A stretch of 64,000 bases of DNA from Chitinophagaceae bacterium (GTDB taxonomy: Bacteria; Bacteroidota; Bacteroidia; Chitinophagales; Chitinophagaceae): positions 930,001 through 994,000 of the forward strand of contig JADKAJ010000001.1 of assembly GCA_016719165.1 (NCBI GenBank), read 5' to 3'. This document shows, one piece after another, positions 52,368-60,296 of the stretch. The translations under genes and the position numbers were made by a program. The notes under the pieces are model-generated. The model was not told the DNA's origin. It saw only the letters and a program-made list of their open reading frames with translations, and did no database searches. The first letter of the stretch is position 1. Each line of letters starts with the position of its first letter.

Positions 52368-52987
52368 GTAAATTCAGGGTGTTGATAGTAGAAGATGAAC
52401 CCGTCATTGCAGAGAATATCTCTATGTATCTTGACAATAATGATTTTGAGGTCAGCGGTATTGCCTATGATAGCGGGGAAGCTATTGAACAATTGCAAAA
52501 TAACACCCCTGATGCTGCTATACTTGATATAAATCTTGAAAGTGAGGAAGACGGCATTGACATTGCCAACTTCATCAATCAAAGGTACCAGATACCTTTT
52601 TTATTCCTCACTTCCTATTCGGATAAAGAAACACTGCAAAGGGCCAAGAATGTAAATCCCAGCGGCTACATAGTGAAACCTTTTAATGAAAAAACTTTAC
52701 TGGCTTCACTTGAAATTGCCATCAATAATCATGCAGCTGATACTAATAATAAAATGCCGTTGCTGACAATGGACAAGATCAACAGATACCTATTGTCTCC
52801 CCTTAGCGACCGGGAATTTGAAGTGGTACAGTTGATTTATGAAGGCATTACCAACAACCAGATAGCAGAGCGAATATTTGTCTCTGTGAACACCGTAAAG
52901 ACCCACCTGAAAAATATTTACCTTAAACTGGATGCCAATACACGGTACGGAGTTATTATCAGGCTCCGGGAACTGATCAGCAAATAA
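52364..52987 (+). CDS. LuxR/NarL-family response regulator
   Basis: 207 residues. Receiver domain at residues 4-120 with acidic pair Glu10-Asp11, phospho-acceptor Asp55 in AAILDINL, the switch serine in FLTSYSD and the conserved Lys in IVKPFNE. The C-terminal HTH (about residues 145-207) is of GerE type: LSDREFEVVQLIYEGITNNQ and AERIFVSVNTVKTHLKNI. ATGA overlap with the kinase marks them as partners. It is the natural candidate to bind the four boxes; this is an inference. Confidence 0.93.
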   Translation: MSKFRVLIVEDEPVIAENISMYLDNNDFEVSGIAYDSGEAIEQLQNNTPDAAILDINLESEEDGIDIANFINQRYQIPFLFLTSYSDKETLQRAKNVNPSGYIVKPFNEKTLLASLEIAINNHAADTNNKMPLLTMDKINRYLLSPLSDREFEVVQLIYEGITNNQIAERIFVSVNTVKTHLKNIYLKLDANTRYGVIIRLRELISK

Positions 52988-52999
52988 ATTTAGCTTTTA

Positions 53000-53053
53000 A
53001 AAATCACCCGGATGGGTGAGTGGTTGATAGTTGGTTTATAACAATTTTATAAT
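53000..53053 (+). promoter_or_regulatory. Regulatory box D and -10-like hexamer
   Basis: AAAATCACCCG-GAT-GGGTGA at 53000-53019, 28 bases, then TATAAT at 53048-53053. The gene starts at 53069. It lies 12 bases after the response regulator stop. Confidence 0.8.
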
Positions 53054-53068
53054 CCTAAACCAAACATC

Positions 53069-53533
53069 ATGAAAAAGTTATTCTTTCTTTCCGTTCTTTT
53101 TTACGGGTTGCTGTTTGGGTCTGCCCAGGCTCAGCAAAACAGGAAGCCGGCTAACAAAAAAACTGCAACACCTGATGGCAGCACTACGACAAAACCTGTA
53201 AAGCAACCAGGAAATACAGGCTGGATAGATGATTCTTTACTCTGGGTAAAAAATCCCGGCAACGGTAAAGTTGGCACAAAAACAAGAGGGAACGCTGCAA
53301 AGACCACAGCCACCAATAGCAGAACAACCCAACCGGTAAAAAAACCAGGAAATCAGGGTTGGATTGATGACTCCTTACTCTGGATAAAAAATCCCGCAAA
53401 CGGACCTTATATCAGAAATCAACGAACAGCCACAAGTAGCAACCAGCCAGTTAACAATACCAAACTTGATGATCTGAAAAATCCATTTGATACTACAAAA
53501 AAAGCAAAACCGGTAAAAGCGGTACGGAATTAG
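53069..53533 (+). CDS. Small secreted protein with two GWIDDSLLW repeats
   Basis: 154 residues with signal peptide MKKLFFLSVLFYGLLFGSAQA. The mature part is low complexity, Lys/Pro/Thr/Asn-rich, and carries two copies of a roughly 30-residue unit: KPVKQPGNTGWIDDSLLW and QPVKKPGNQGWIDDSLLW, each followed by KNP-N-G. Positively charged. No family recognised. Monocistronic, controlled by box D and closed by a terminator. Confidence 0.65.
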   Translation: MKKLFFLSVLFYGLLFGSAQAQQNRKPANKKTATPDGSTTTKPVKQPGNTGWIDDSLLWVKNPGNGKVGTKTRGNAAKTTATNSRTTQPVKKPGNQGWIDDSLLWIKNPANGPYIRNQRTATSSNQPVNNTKLDDLKNPFDTTKKAKPVKAVRN

Positions 53534-53559
53534 CTTTATATTTTCCTTGCAACCACTAT

Positions 53560-53597
53560 AAACGAGGCTGTCCTTTTGGGGGCAGCCTCGTTTCTTA
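53560..53597 (+). terminator. Terminator after the repeat protein gene
   Basis: AAACGAGGCTG and CAGCCTCGTTT around 12 bases; modest T content downstream. Confidence 0.7.
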
Positions 53598-53739
53598 TTT
53601 GAATTTTTTTATCAAATATTTGATTTTACCTAAAATCGTACTAACTTACGAATAACACAAACCCGCCTCTTCTTAAATCCAACACCCCAGGGAAAATTAA
53701 AAAGTTCTTTTAATTTTTAACTTTTAAATTTTAAATCCC

Positions 53740-54120
53740 ATGGTTCAGGTAGACATCTCACAGCTCTCCAGGGAGTGTAATGCATGGCGTGAGCAATTGC
53801 GTAATTTTCGTAATGAACTCACTGAAGATGAAACAAAAATCCGTCAGGTAGCAGGCCAATCACTCTCCAGGGAACAACTTCTGGAAGTAGAGCATTTGCA
53901 CAACCAGTTTCACATCCAGCTTATCAACATTCATGATCTGAAACAGTCTATCAAAGTACATGACCGTAAAATGAACTTTGAACAAGCTGTCTTTAATGGC
54001 ACAGCTAATGAAGATTCATTAAGCCGTCATGAAAATTTGTTTGCTGAATTCCAGTCGCTGGAACAAAAACTTGAGGAACTCCGTACAGAATTCAACGAAT
54101 TTATTAAGCGAACGCCTTAA
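53740..54120 (+). CDS. Small helical (coiled-coil) protein
   Basis: 126 residues without signal peptide. Nearly all helix-forming with heptad spacing of hydrophobic residues (REQLRNFRNELTED, FQSLEQKLEELRTEFNEF). No family recognised; probably an oligomerising cytoplasmic protein of unknown role. The 206 bases before it hold the terminator of the previous gene and an AT-rich stretch, no box. The gene is alone. Confidence 0.55.
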   Translation: MVQVDISQLSRECNAWREQLRNFRNELTEDETKIRQVAGQSLSREQLLEVEHLHNQFHIQLINIHDLKQSIKVHDRKMNFEQAVFNGTANEDSLSRHENLFAEFQSLEQKLEELRTEFNEFIKRTP

Positions 54121-54245
54121 ATTAATTATAATATTCTGCTGATTTTAATCATCTTAGGACCTAACCGGGTTCATATGATTAGTTGCTGTCCTTTTGAAGA
54201 TTTGTAATTGCAAAAAACAATTTCTTCAACAATAAATTTATTCCC

Positions 54246-56381
54246 ATGCCAGAATTTGATACCTCACATGTAAAAAATATTGTCTTGCTGGGCCATGCCG
54301 GCTCCGGGAAGACCACCTTAGCGGAATGTATGCTATATGAAGCTGGCATTATTAACCGTAGAGGTTCTATAGCTGAACGGAACACCACTGGCGATTACCA
54401 CGAATTGGAACAGGAACGTGGTAATTCTATTTTTAGCAAACTCCTGCACACGAAATGGAAAGGCTATAAGATCAATATTATTGATACCCCGGGCTATGAT
54501 GACTTTGCCGGCGAAGTGATTTCTGCATTAAAAGTAGCAGATACGGGTGTAATGCTTTTAAATGCAGTGATGGGGGTGGAAGTTGGCACAGATATCATCT
54601 GGGATTATACAGAGAGATTTAAAACGCCAATGATTCTCGCTGTAAATAAACTGGATGACGACAATGCTGACTTCGATAAAACTGTTCGGGAAGCCAAAGC
54701 ACATTTTGGTAGTAATGTAGTGGTGGTGCAATATCCCCGCCAGACCGGTGCCGGCTTTCATGAGGTGATTGATGTGCTTACAATGACGATGTACAAATTC
54801 AATGGTAACGGGGGTAAACCTGAAAAATTACCCATTCCTGATGAGGAAAAAGCAAAAGCTGATCAGTTGCATAAAGAGCTTATTGAAGCAATTGCCAGTA
54901 ATGATGAAACACTCATGGAGAAATATTTCGACAAAGGTGAACTGGATGAAGATGAAATGAAGATCGGGTTAAAGAAAGCAATGATCAATCACGACTTGTT
55001 CCCCTTGTTTTCCCTTTCTGCAGAACGTAATATGGGTAGCGGAAGATTAATGGGTTTTATTGATAATGTTTGCCCCAGTGCCAATGAAATGCCACCGCAA
55101 AAAACGAGAAAAGGAGATCTTTTAACCTGTGATGCTAACGGGCCAGCCTGCATCTTTATTTACAAAACTATTTCTGAACCTCATGTAGGCGAATTATCAT
55201 TCTTTAAAGTTTATTCCGGCGTTGTTAAAAGCGGAATGGAGCTGGAAAATGAAAATACTGGTGTTACAGAAAAAATAAGTCAGCTCTTTTTAGTAGAAGG
55301 TAATAAAAGAACTTCGATCAACGAACTGGTAGCCGGTGATATAGGCGCAACCCTTAAGCTCAGGAACACACATGTCAATAATACCTTGCATATAAAAGGT
55401 AAAAATTATGATTTGCCGTCCATTGAATTTCCTCCGCCTAATATGACTGTTGCCATTGAAACCTTGAAGAAAGGAGAGGAGGAAAAGCTTTCCCAGGCAT
55501 TACACCAATTAAGAGAGGAAGATCCTACATTACTGGTAGAAGTTTCTTCTGAATTGAAACAAACGCTAATCCATTGCCAGGGTGATATGCACCTGGCAGT
55601 TGCCAAATGGAAAATAGAACACCAGCATAAACTTGAAGTAAAATTTGTAAAACCTAAAATTGCATACCGGGAAACTATCCGTAAAATGGCCGATGCCAAT
55701 TATCGTCACAAAAAGCAAAGTGGTGGTGCAGGCCAGTTTGGTGAAGTATACCTGCGGATTGAACCCTGGTATGAGGGAATGCCTGAACCTACTGACCTTA
55801 ACGTAAGGGGCAGGGATGTGCATGACCTTGAATGGGGTGGTAAACTGGTATTTTATAACTGCATTGTTGGTGGAGCAATCGATGCCAGGTTTCTCCCTTC
55901 CGTTTTGAAAGGGGTAATGGAGAAAATGCAGAATGGCCCTCTTACAGGTTCTTATGCAAGGGATATCCGGGTATGTGTGTATGATGGAAAGATGCACCCG
56001 GTGGACAGCAATGATATTTCCTTTAAAATTGCCGGCCTGCAGGCATTTCGCCAGGCTTTCCAGCAAGCCGACCCTCAAATTCTGGAGCCCATTTATCAAC
56101 TGGATGTACTATGTCCGGATGATCTGACCGGAGCTGTGATGGGCGATCTCCAAAGTCGCAGGGCTATCGTAGAGGGAATTGACAATGAAGGACATTTTCA
56201 GAAAATAATAGCCAAAGTTCCACTCGCTGAAATGGATGGTTATTCATCTTCGCTTCGTTCGATTACACAGGGAAGGGCCAAATTCAAGATGAAATTTAAT
56301 GGATATGAAGCTGTTCCATTTGAATTACAGAGGAAGTTGATAGATGATTATAGCAAAACTACCAAGGAGGAATTTGCATAA
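54246..56381 (+). CDS. Elongation factor G paralogue
   Basis: 711 residues, the size and order of EF-G: GTPase domain, domain II, III, IV and V. G-motifs are visible: G1 GHAGSGKTT, G2 region ERGNSIFS (the usual RGITI-type motif is altered), G3 DTPGYDDF, G4 NKLDDD. Domain IV includes KQSGGAGQFGEVYLRIEP and GAIDARFLPSVLKGV, and the C-terminus has LAEMDGYSSSLRSITQGRA. It is the divergent second EF-G type found widely in bacteria, role uncertain. A terminator follows. Confidence 0.9.
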   Translation: MPEFDTSHVKNIVLLGHAGSGKTTLAECMLYEAGIINRRGSIAERNTTGDYHELEQERGNSIFSKLLHTKWKGYKINIIDTPGYDDFAGEVISALKVADTGVMLLNAVMGVEVGTDIIWDYTERFKTPMILAVNKLDDDNADFDKTVREAKAHFGSNVVVVQYPRQTGAGFHEVIDVLTMTMYKFNGNGGKPEKLPIPDEEKAKADQLHKELIEAIASNDETLMEKYFDKGELDEDEMKIGLKKAMINHDLFPLFSLSAERNMGSGRLMGFIDNVCPSANEMPPQKTRKGDLLTCDANGPACIFIYKTISEPHVGELSFFKVYSGVVKSGMELENENTGVTEKISQLFLVEGNKRTSINELVAGDIGATLKLRNTHVNNTLHIKGKNYDLPSIEFPPPNMTVAIETLKKGEEEKLSQALHQLREEDPTLLVEVSSELKQTLIHCQGDMHLAVAKWKIEHQHKLEVKFVKPKIAYRETIRKMADANYRHKKQSGGAGQFGEVYLRIEPWYEGMPEPTDLNVRGRDVHDLEWGGKLVFYNCIVGGAIDARFLPSVLKGVMEKMQNGPLTGSYARDIRVCVYDGKMHPVDSNDISFKIAGLQAFRQAFQQADPQILEPIYQLDVLCPDDLTGAVMGDLQSRRAIVEGIDNEGHFQKIIAKVPLAEMDGYSSSLRSITQGRAKFKMKFNGYEAVPFELQRKLIDDYSKTTKEEFA

Positions 56382-56396
56382 TACTTTTCAAAAAGT

Positions 56397-56433
56397 AAAA
56401 AAGGGCTGCACAATTTTGAACAGCCCTTTTTTT
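56397..56433. terminator. Bidirectional terminator between EF-G paralogue and crystallin-like gene
   Basis: AAAAGGGCTG and CAGCCCTTTT with a 12-base loop, A-rich on one side and T-rich on the other; serves both convergent genes. Confidence 0.85.
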
Positions 56434-56448
56434 AATTCCAGCCTCACC

Positions 56449-57639
56449 TCAATTCCTGTAAACTACAAAGGATGATATTTTATCGTTCCAGGCAGCTGTA
56501 AAACCACTGCGTGATTCGCTGATGGTAAAACTTTTTCCCCTGAAGTTTTCTGACTCATAAAGTACAACCCGGAATCCAGATGGTACTTTTATAGAACTTA
56601 GTGCATTATCCGGGAAACCACCTGCCAGGGCCATAGTTGTATAAGTTCCGGGTAATACAGAAACTGATTGCCCCCGGTAATTAGCATCTGAATAAATCAT
56701 GACTGTTTCTGTAACAGGGATGTTGTTGCCACCTCCATAATTCCCGCCTTCCTTTTCTTCAACAACCAGTGATCCGATCTTATTCCTGAGATTATAATCA
56801 AGGCAGCTACTATTTTCAGAAAGTGTGGCAGATTGCCCATTTAAATTGTCATTATTGATGAAAACTTTTACCCGCAAATGAGCAGGAATTTCTACTGAGG
56901 CTATGCTATACTTCAAAATACCCAGCTTTTCTCCTGAATAATAACCCGGCATTAATCGTAAAGCATTACCGGAATAACTGCATTCGGCATAAAATGTGGC
57001 AAATTTCCCATTTGATAGGCCAGTAGTGTTTCCCGGTAAATCAGGTTTATACTCAATTACCAGCGAACTGATCTTATCATTATAACTGTTTCCAAGGCAA
57101 CTTTGATCAGAATCGAAATTGTTATAATACCCTGAAGCATTCTCATTATTGATGAATACTCTTACCCTTAGATTGCCAAAAATATTAAATGATGAAATGT
57201 TATTCTTTAGTTCGCCCAGGTCAGTTCCCTTATAGATTCCAGGCCGCAGGCTGCGGGAAAATCCTTTTGAATAGCAATCATTATAAAAAACGACATAGTC
57301 AGAAAGATTTCCCTGCAGGTAGTTTGTATTTTCCACTACAATAGAAGATGCCATATTATTCCATTCAGGCTCAAGACAGGATATATTTTCAGTAAATGTT
57401 TTGGAAATCCCGCTGAAATTATCATCAGCATAGATAGTTACTTTAAATCCAAATGGTATTTGAATGGAAGATAACCTGTCATTACCAATTTTCATCTGGT
57501 ATAAGCGGTGATTACCTGCTTCCAGGTAATAGCTTTTTCCCTGGAAATTACAATCTTCATGAAGGGTAACATAGCTTTGCGAAATTGCTGATAATACAAT
57601 GGCCAGGAAAAATATAACTGAAAAGACTTTCTTATACAT
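56449..57639 (-). CDS. Exported protein with four beta/gamma-crystallin domains
   Basis: 396 residues with signal peptide MYKKVFSVIFFLAIVLSA. Four repeats of about 90 residues each follow the crystallin pattern with DxNFxG (EDCNFQGKSYYL, DDNFSGISKTF) and the calcium-binding N/D-N/D-x-x-S/T-S type motif (NDRLSSIQI, NDKISSLVI, DNALSSIKV, NDKISSFVV). Repeats lie roughly at residues 20-105, 112-205, 212-295 and 310-396. Secreted; may bind calcium. Function unknown. Confidence 0.8.
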   Translation of the reverse strand: MYKKVFSVIFFLAIVLSAISQSYVTLHEDCNFQGKSYYLEAGNHRLYQMKIGNDRLSSIQIPFGFKVTIYADDNFSGISKTFTENISCLEPEWNNMASSIVVENTNYLQGNLSDYVVFYNDCYSKGFSRSLRPGIYKGTDLGELKNNISSFNIFGNLRVRVFINNENASGYYNNFDSDQSCLGNSYNDKISSLVIEYKPDLPGNTTGLSNGKFATFYAECSYSGNALRLMPGYYSGEKLGILKYSIASVEIPAHLRVKVFINNDNLNGQSATLSENSSCLDYNLRNKIGSLVVEEKEGGNYGGGNNIPVTETVMIYSDANYRGQSVSVLPGTYTTMALAGGFPDNALSSIKVPSGFRVVLYESENFRGKSFTISESRSGFTAAWNDKISSFVVYRN

Positions 57640-57692
57640 ATATATATGATTTTATTGTTGGAGTAATAAGAAAGTGTAAATACCTTAACTGT

Positions 57693-58367
57693 TTATAATG
57701 AATTGTCATTGAAACTTACACATTCCTTCAATTCCTTTTCAGTATATGCCAGTTTGTATTGTGCCAATACTTCTGCGGGAACGCCATTCCACTGGTTTGG
57801 CTGATTGCCTTTATAATCCAGGTCTTTAATACCAATTTCCGAGGTGTAGAACCCGGTTGCTGTCAGGTCTCTCATCAGCCGGAAAAATTGTACTCCCTGG
57901 CTCATTTCCGGTTTTGCTTTGTCAGGGAAAGCGATCATATCAACCAATTCAATTTGCTGCTGCTGGCTGCAATCTTTAAACGATTTTTCAAACCGTTTTA
58001 TACATTGCAGGTCAAGCCAGCGTAAACCACCTTTCATTGGAACCTGGTGAGAAGGCATATCTTTTACAATAAACTCGATAAACTCGGGTACTTTAGCCTC
58101 ACTGGCACTGCCACTTATTTCATCTTTTGGAATGATAATATCTGAAAGTAACGTGATGGTTGCCATTTCATGATCCGTAAAAAACCTTTCTTTGGTCAGG
58201 ATCTCTTTCTCATACTTTAGCTCATCAGGATTACGATCCAGGTTAAATTTTGGCTCTTCTGCTTTTGTAGCATCAGCTTTCTTATCATCAGAATTGCAGC
58301 CTGCAATAACTGCGGGTACTGCAACAGCCCCCGTAGCTATCAGTTTAAGTGACTTTCTTCTATCCAT
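57693..58367 (-). CDS. Gluconate 2-dehydrogenase subunit 3 family protein
   Basis: 224 residues. Tat-like/lipoprotein N-terminus MDRRKSLKLIATGAVAVPAV with IAGC as lipobox. The domain resembles gluconate 2-dehydrogenase subunit 3, the small partner of membrane-bound GMC-type dehydrogenases: TITLLSDIIIPKDEISG, WLDLQCIKRFEKSF, QFFRLMRDLTATGFYTS, IGIKDLDYKGNQP. It is immediately downstream of the GMC oxidoreductase gene on the same strand (58 bases), supporting the pairing. Confidence 0.85.
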   Translation of the reverse strand: MDRRKSLKLIATGAVAVPAVIAGCNSDDKKADATKAEEPKFNLDRNPDELKYEKEILTKERFFTDHEMATITLLSDIIIPKDEISGSASEAKVPEFIEFIVKDMPSHQVPMKGGLRWLDLQCIKRFEKSFKDCSQQQQIELVDMIAFPDKAKPEMSQGVQFFRLMRDLTATGFYTSEIGIKDLDYKGNQPNQWNGVPAEVLAQYKLAYTEKELKECVSFNDNSL

Positions 58368-58425
58368 ACAAAAAGTTTAGTTTTTTGTGATTTTGTTCCC
58401 AGACGAAAAAAACCAACTGTTACTT

Positions 58426-60174
58426 TTATAGATTTTGTTTTTTCATCTCTTCAATAATATATTCAGAAGCTCTCATACTCAATGCCAGTATCGTCCAGGT
58501 AATATTTTTATCTGCCTGGCTTACAAACTGTCCCCCATCCACACAAAACAGGTTTTTACAATCATGTGCCTGGCTCCATTTATTGAGTGCTGATTTTTTT
58601 GCATCATTACCCATACGAACGGTGCCGGCTTCATGGATGATCTCTCCGGGTTTAGCAAGGCCCCATTGATTTTTTTCATCATCATCACCACCCCATGTTA
58701 TAATCGCTCCCATATTATGCATTACCTCTTTAAAGGTTTCTTTCATGTGTTTAGCCTGTTTAACCTCATGTTCACTCCACTTTACATTGAACTTCAGCAC
58801 AGGGATACCAAACTTGTCAACTACGTCGGGATCTATTGCGCAATAATTACTTTCCAACGGTATCGCTTCGCCACGACCTGCCATGCCAACACCTGCACCA
58901 TAAAAAAACCGATAATCTTCTTTTAAAGAAGCTCCGTATCCGCCTGCTTCTTTTTGTTTTCCTTTTACTAGATACTTACCGTTCAGGTTTTCTATTCCCC
59001 AACTAAAACCATAGGAGGGTTGACTCATTCCACCCCAATATTCAATATGATAACCTCTTGGAAAATCGAGTTTCTTGTTATCCAGCCACCAGGGTGAATA
59101 GATGTGCATACCACCTACACCATCTTCATTATACCTTTTTCTATCGAACAACTGGGGCAATACACCCCCCAATGCCGCACCGGTTGAATCATGCAGGTAT
59201 TTCCCAACTACATTACTACTATTGGCTAAGCCATTCGGATGCCGCTGCGATTTTGAATTAAGTAATAGCCTGGCACTTTCACAGGCACTGGCGGCAACAA
59301 TTACAACCCGGCCTTCTACCTGGTATTCCATCAGGTCGTCTTTACTTATATAAGATACCCCCGTTGCTATCCCTTCGTTATTAGTCAGCACTTCTCTTGC
59401 CATGGCGTTTGCCACAACATCAATATTTCCTGTTTTCATGGCCGGATAGATCAGGACGTTAGGGGAGGAGAAGTCAGCCTTTGCCATGCTGCAATTGCGG
59501 TTACATTGGCCACAAAAGAAACAGGCACCTCTGCCCGCATCATTTTCAATGGGTTTTGTAAGAATAGACAAACGGGAAGGGATCACTTTCACACCAGCCT
59601 GTACGGCAGCATTTTTTATAAATAATTCGTGTAACCTGGGTTTGGGTGGAGGTAGGAAAAATCCGTCGGGATCATTTTCCAGCCCTTCATTCGTGCCAAA
59701 AATGCCAATCAGTTTATCTACCCGGTCATAATATGGCTTGATATCGTCATAACTTATTGGCCAGTCATCACCCAGTCCATCTATACTTTTTCTTTTAAAA
59801 TCTTTTGGGCCGAAACGAAGTGAGATCCTTCCCCAGTGATTGGTGCGCCCACCCAGCATTCTTGCACGCCACCACATCCAATCAGTACCGGCTTCTTTGG
59901 TGAAAGGTTCTCCTTCCACTGACCAGCCTCCATAGCAGGCATCGAAATCGCCAAAGGGACGAAGTTTGGTACTGGCACCCCGGCGGGGTGAGTCCCACGG
60001 ATTTTTTAATTGAGTGATATTTTTTTGCGGGTCATACATGTAACCTGCTTCAATGATGCAAACTTTTAATCCGGCCTTTGCCAGCATATAAGCAGCCATC
60101 CCGCCACCGGCTCCTGAACCTACGATAACGGCATCATATTTTTTGGATTGTTTTTTTACCTGGAAGTCTCCCAT
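58426..60174 (-). CDS. GMC family oxidoreductase
   Basis: 582 residues. FAD-dependent oxidation of sugars or alcohols in the periplasm. Dinucleotide-binding AVIVGSGAGGGMAAYML at residues about 15-30, then RMLGGRTNHWGR, cysteine-rich FFCGQCNRNCSM (possible extra metal or redox site), VVIVAASACESARLLLN and the late catalytic-type CVDGGQFVSQADKNI. No signal peptide is visible; it probably travels with its Tat-type partner subunit. Substrate unknown. Confidence 0.88.
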   Translation of the reverse strand: MGDFQVKKQSKKYDAVIVGSGAGGGMAAYMLAKAGLKVCIIEAGYMYDPQKNITQLKNPWDSPRRGASTKLRPFGDFDACYGGWSVEGEPFTKEAGTDWMWWRARMLGGRTNHWGRISLRFGPKDFKRKSIDGLGDDWPISYDDIKPYYDRVDKLIGIFGTNEGLENDPDGFFLPPPKPRLHELFIKNAAVQAGVKVIPSRLSILTKPIENDAGRGACFFCGQCNRNCSMAKADFSSPNVLIYPAMKTGNIDVVANAMAREVLTNNEGIATGVSYISKDDLMEYQVEGRVVIVAASACESARLLLNSKSQRHPNGLANSSNVVGKYLHDSTGAALGGVLPQLFDRKRYNEDGVGGMHIYSPWWLDNKKLDFPRGYHIEYWGGMSQPSYGFSWGIENLNGKYLVKGKQKEAGGYGASLKEDYRFFYGAGVGMAGRGEAIPLESNYCAIDPDVVDKFGIPVLKFNVKWSEHEVKQAKHMKETFKEVMHNMGAIITWGGDDDEKNQWGLAKPGEIIHEAGTVRMGNDAKKSALNKWSQAHDCKNLFCVDGGQFVSQADKNITWTILALSMRASEYIIEEMKKQNL

Positions 60175-60296
60175 AAAGCAAGAATGAAATAAATAATTGA
60201 AACAACAATTTACAGGTTTGATAAATTGATTCCGAAATTATTTATTCAAACTTCTGCACATTATCATTATGTATCTTTAAAAAAAATATTAGTTCA

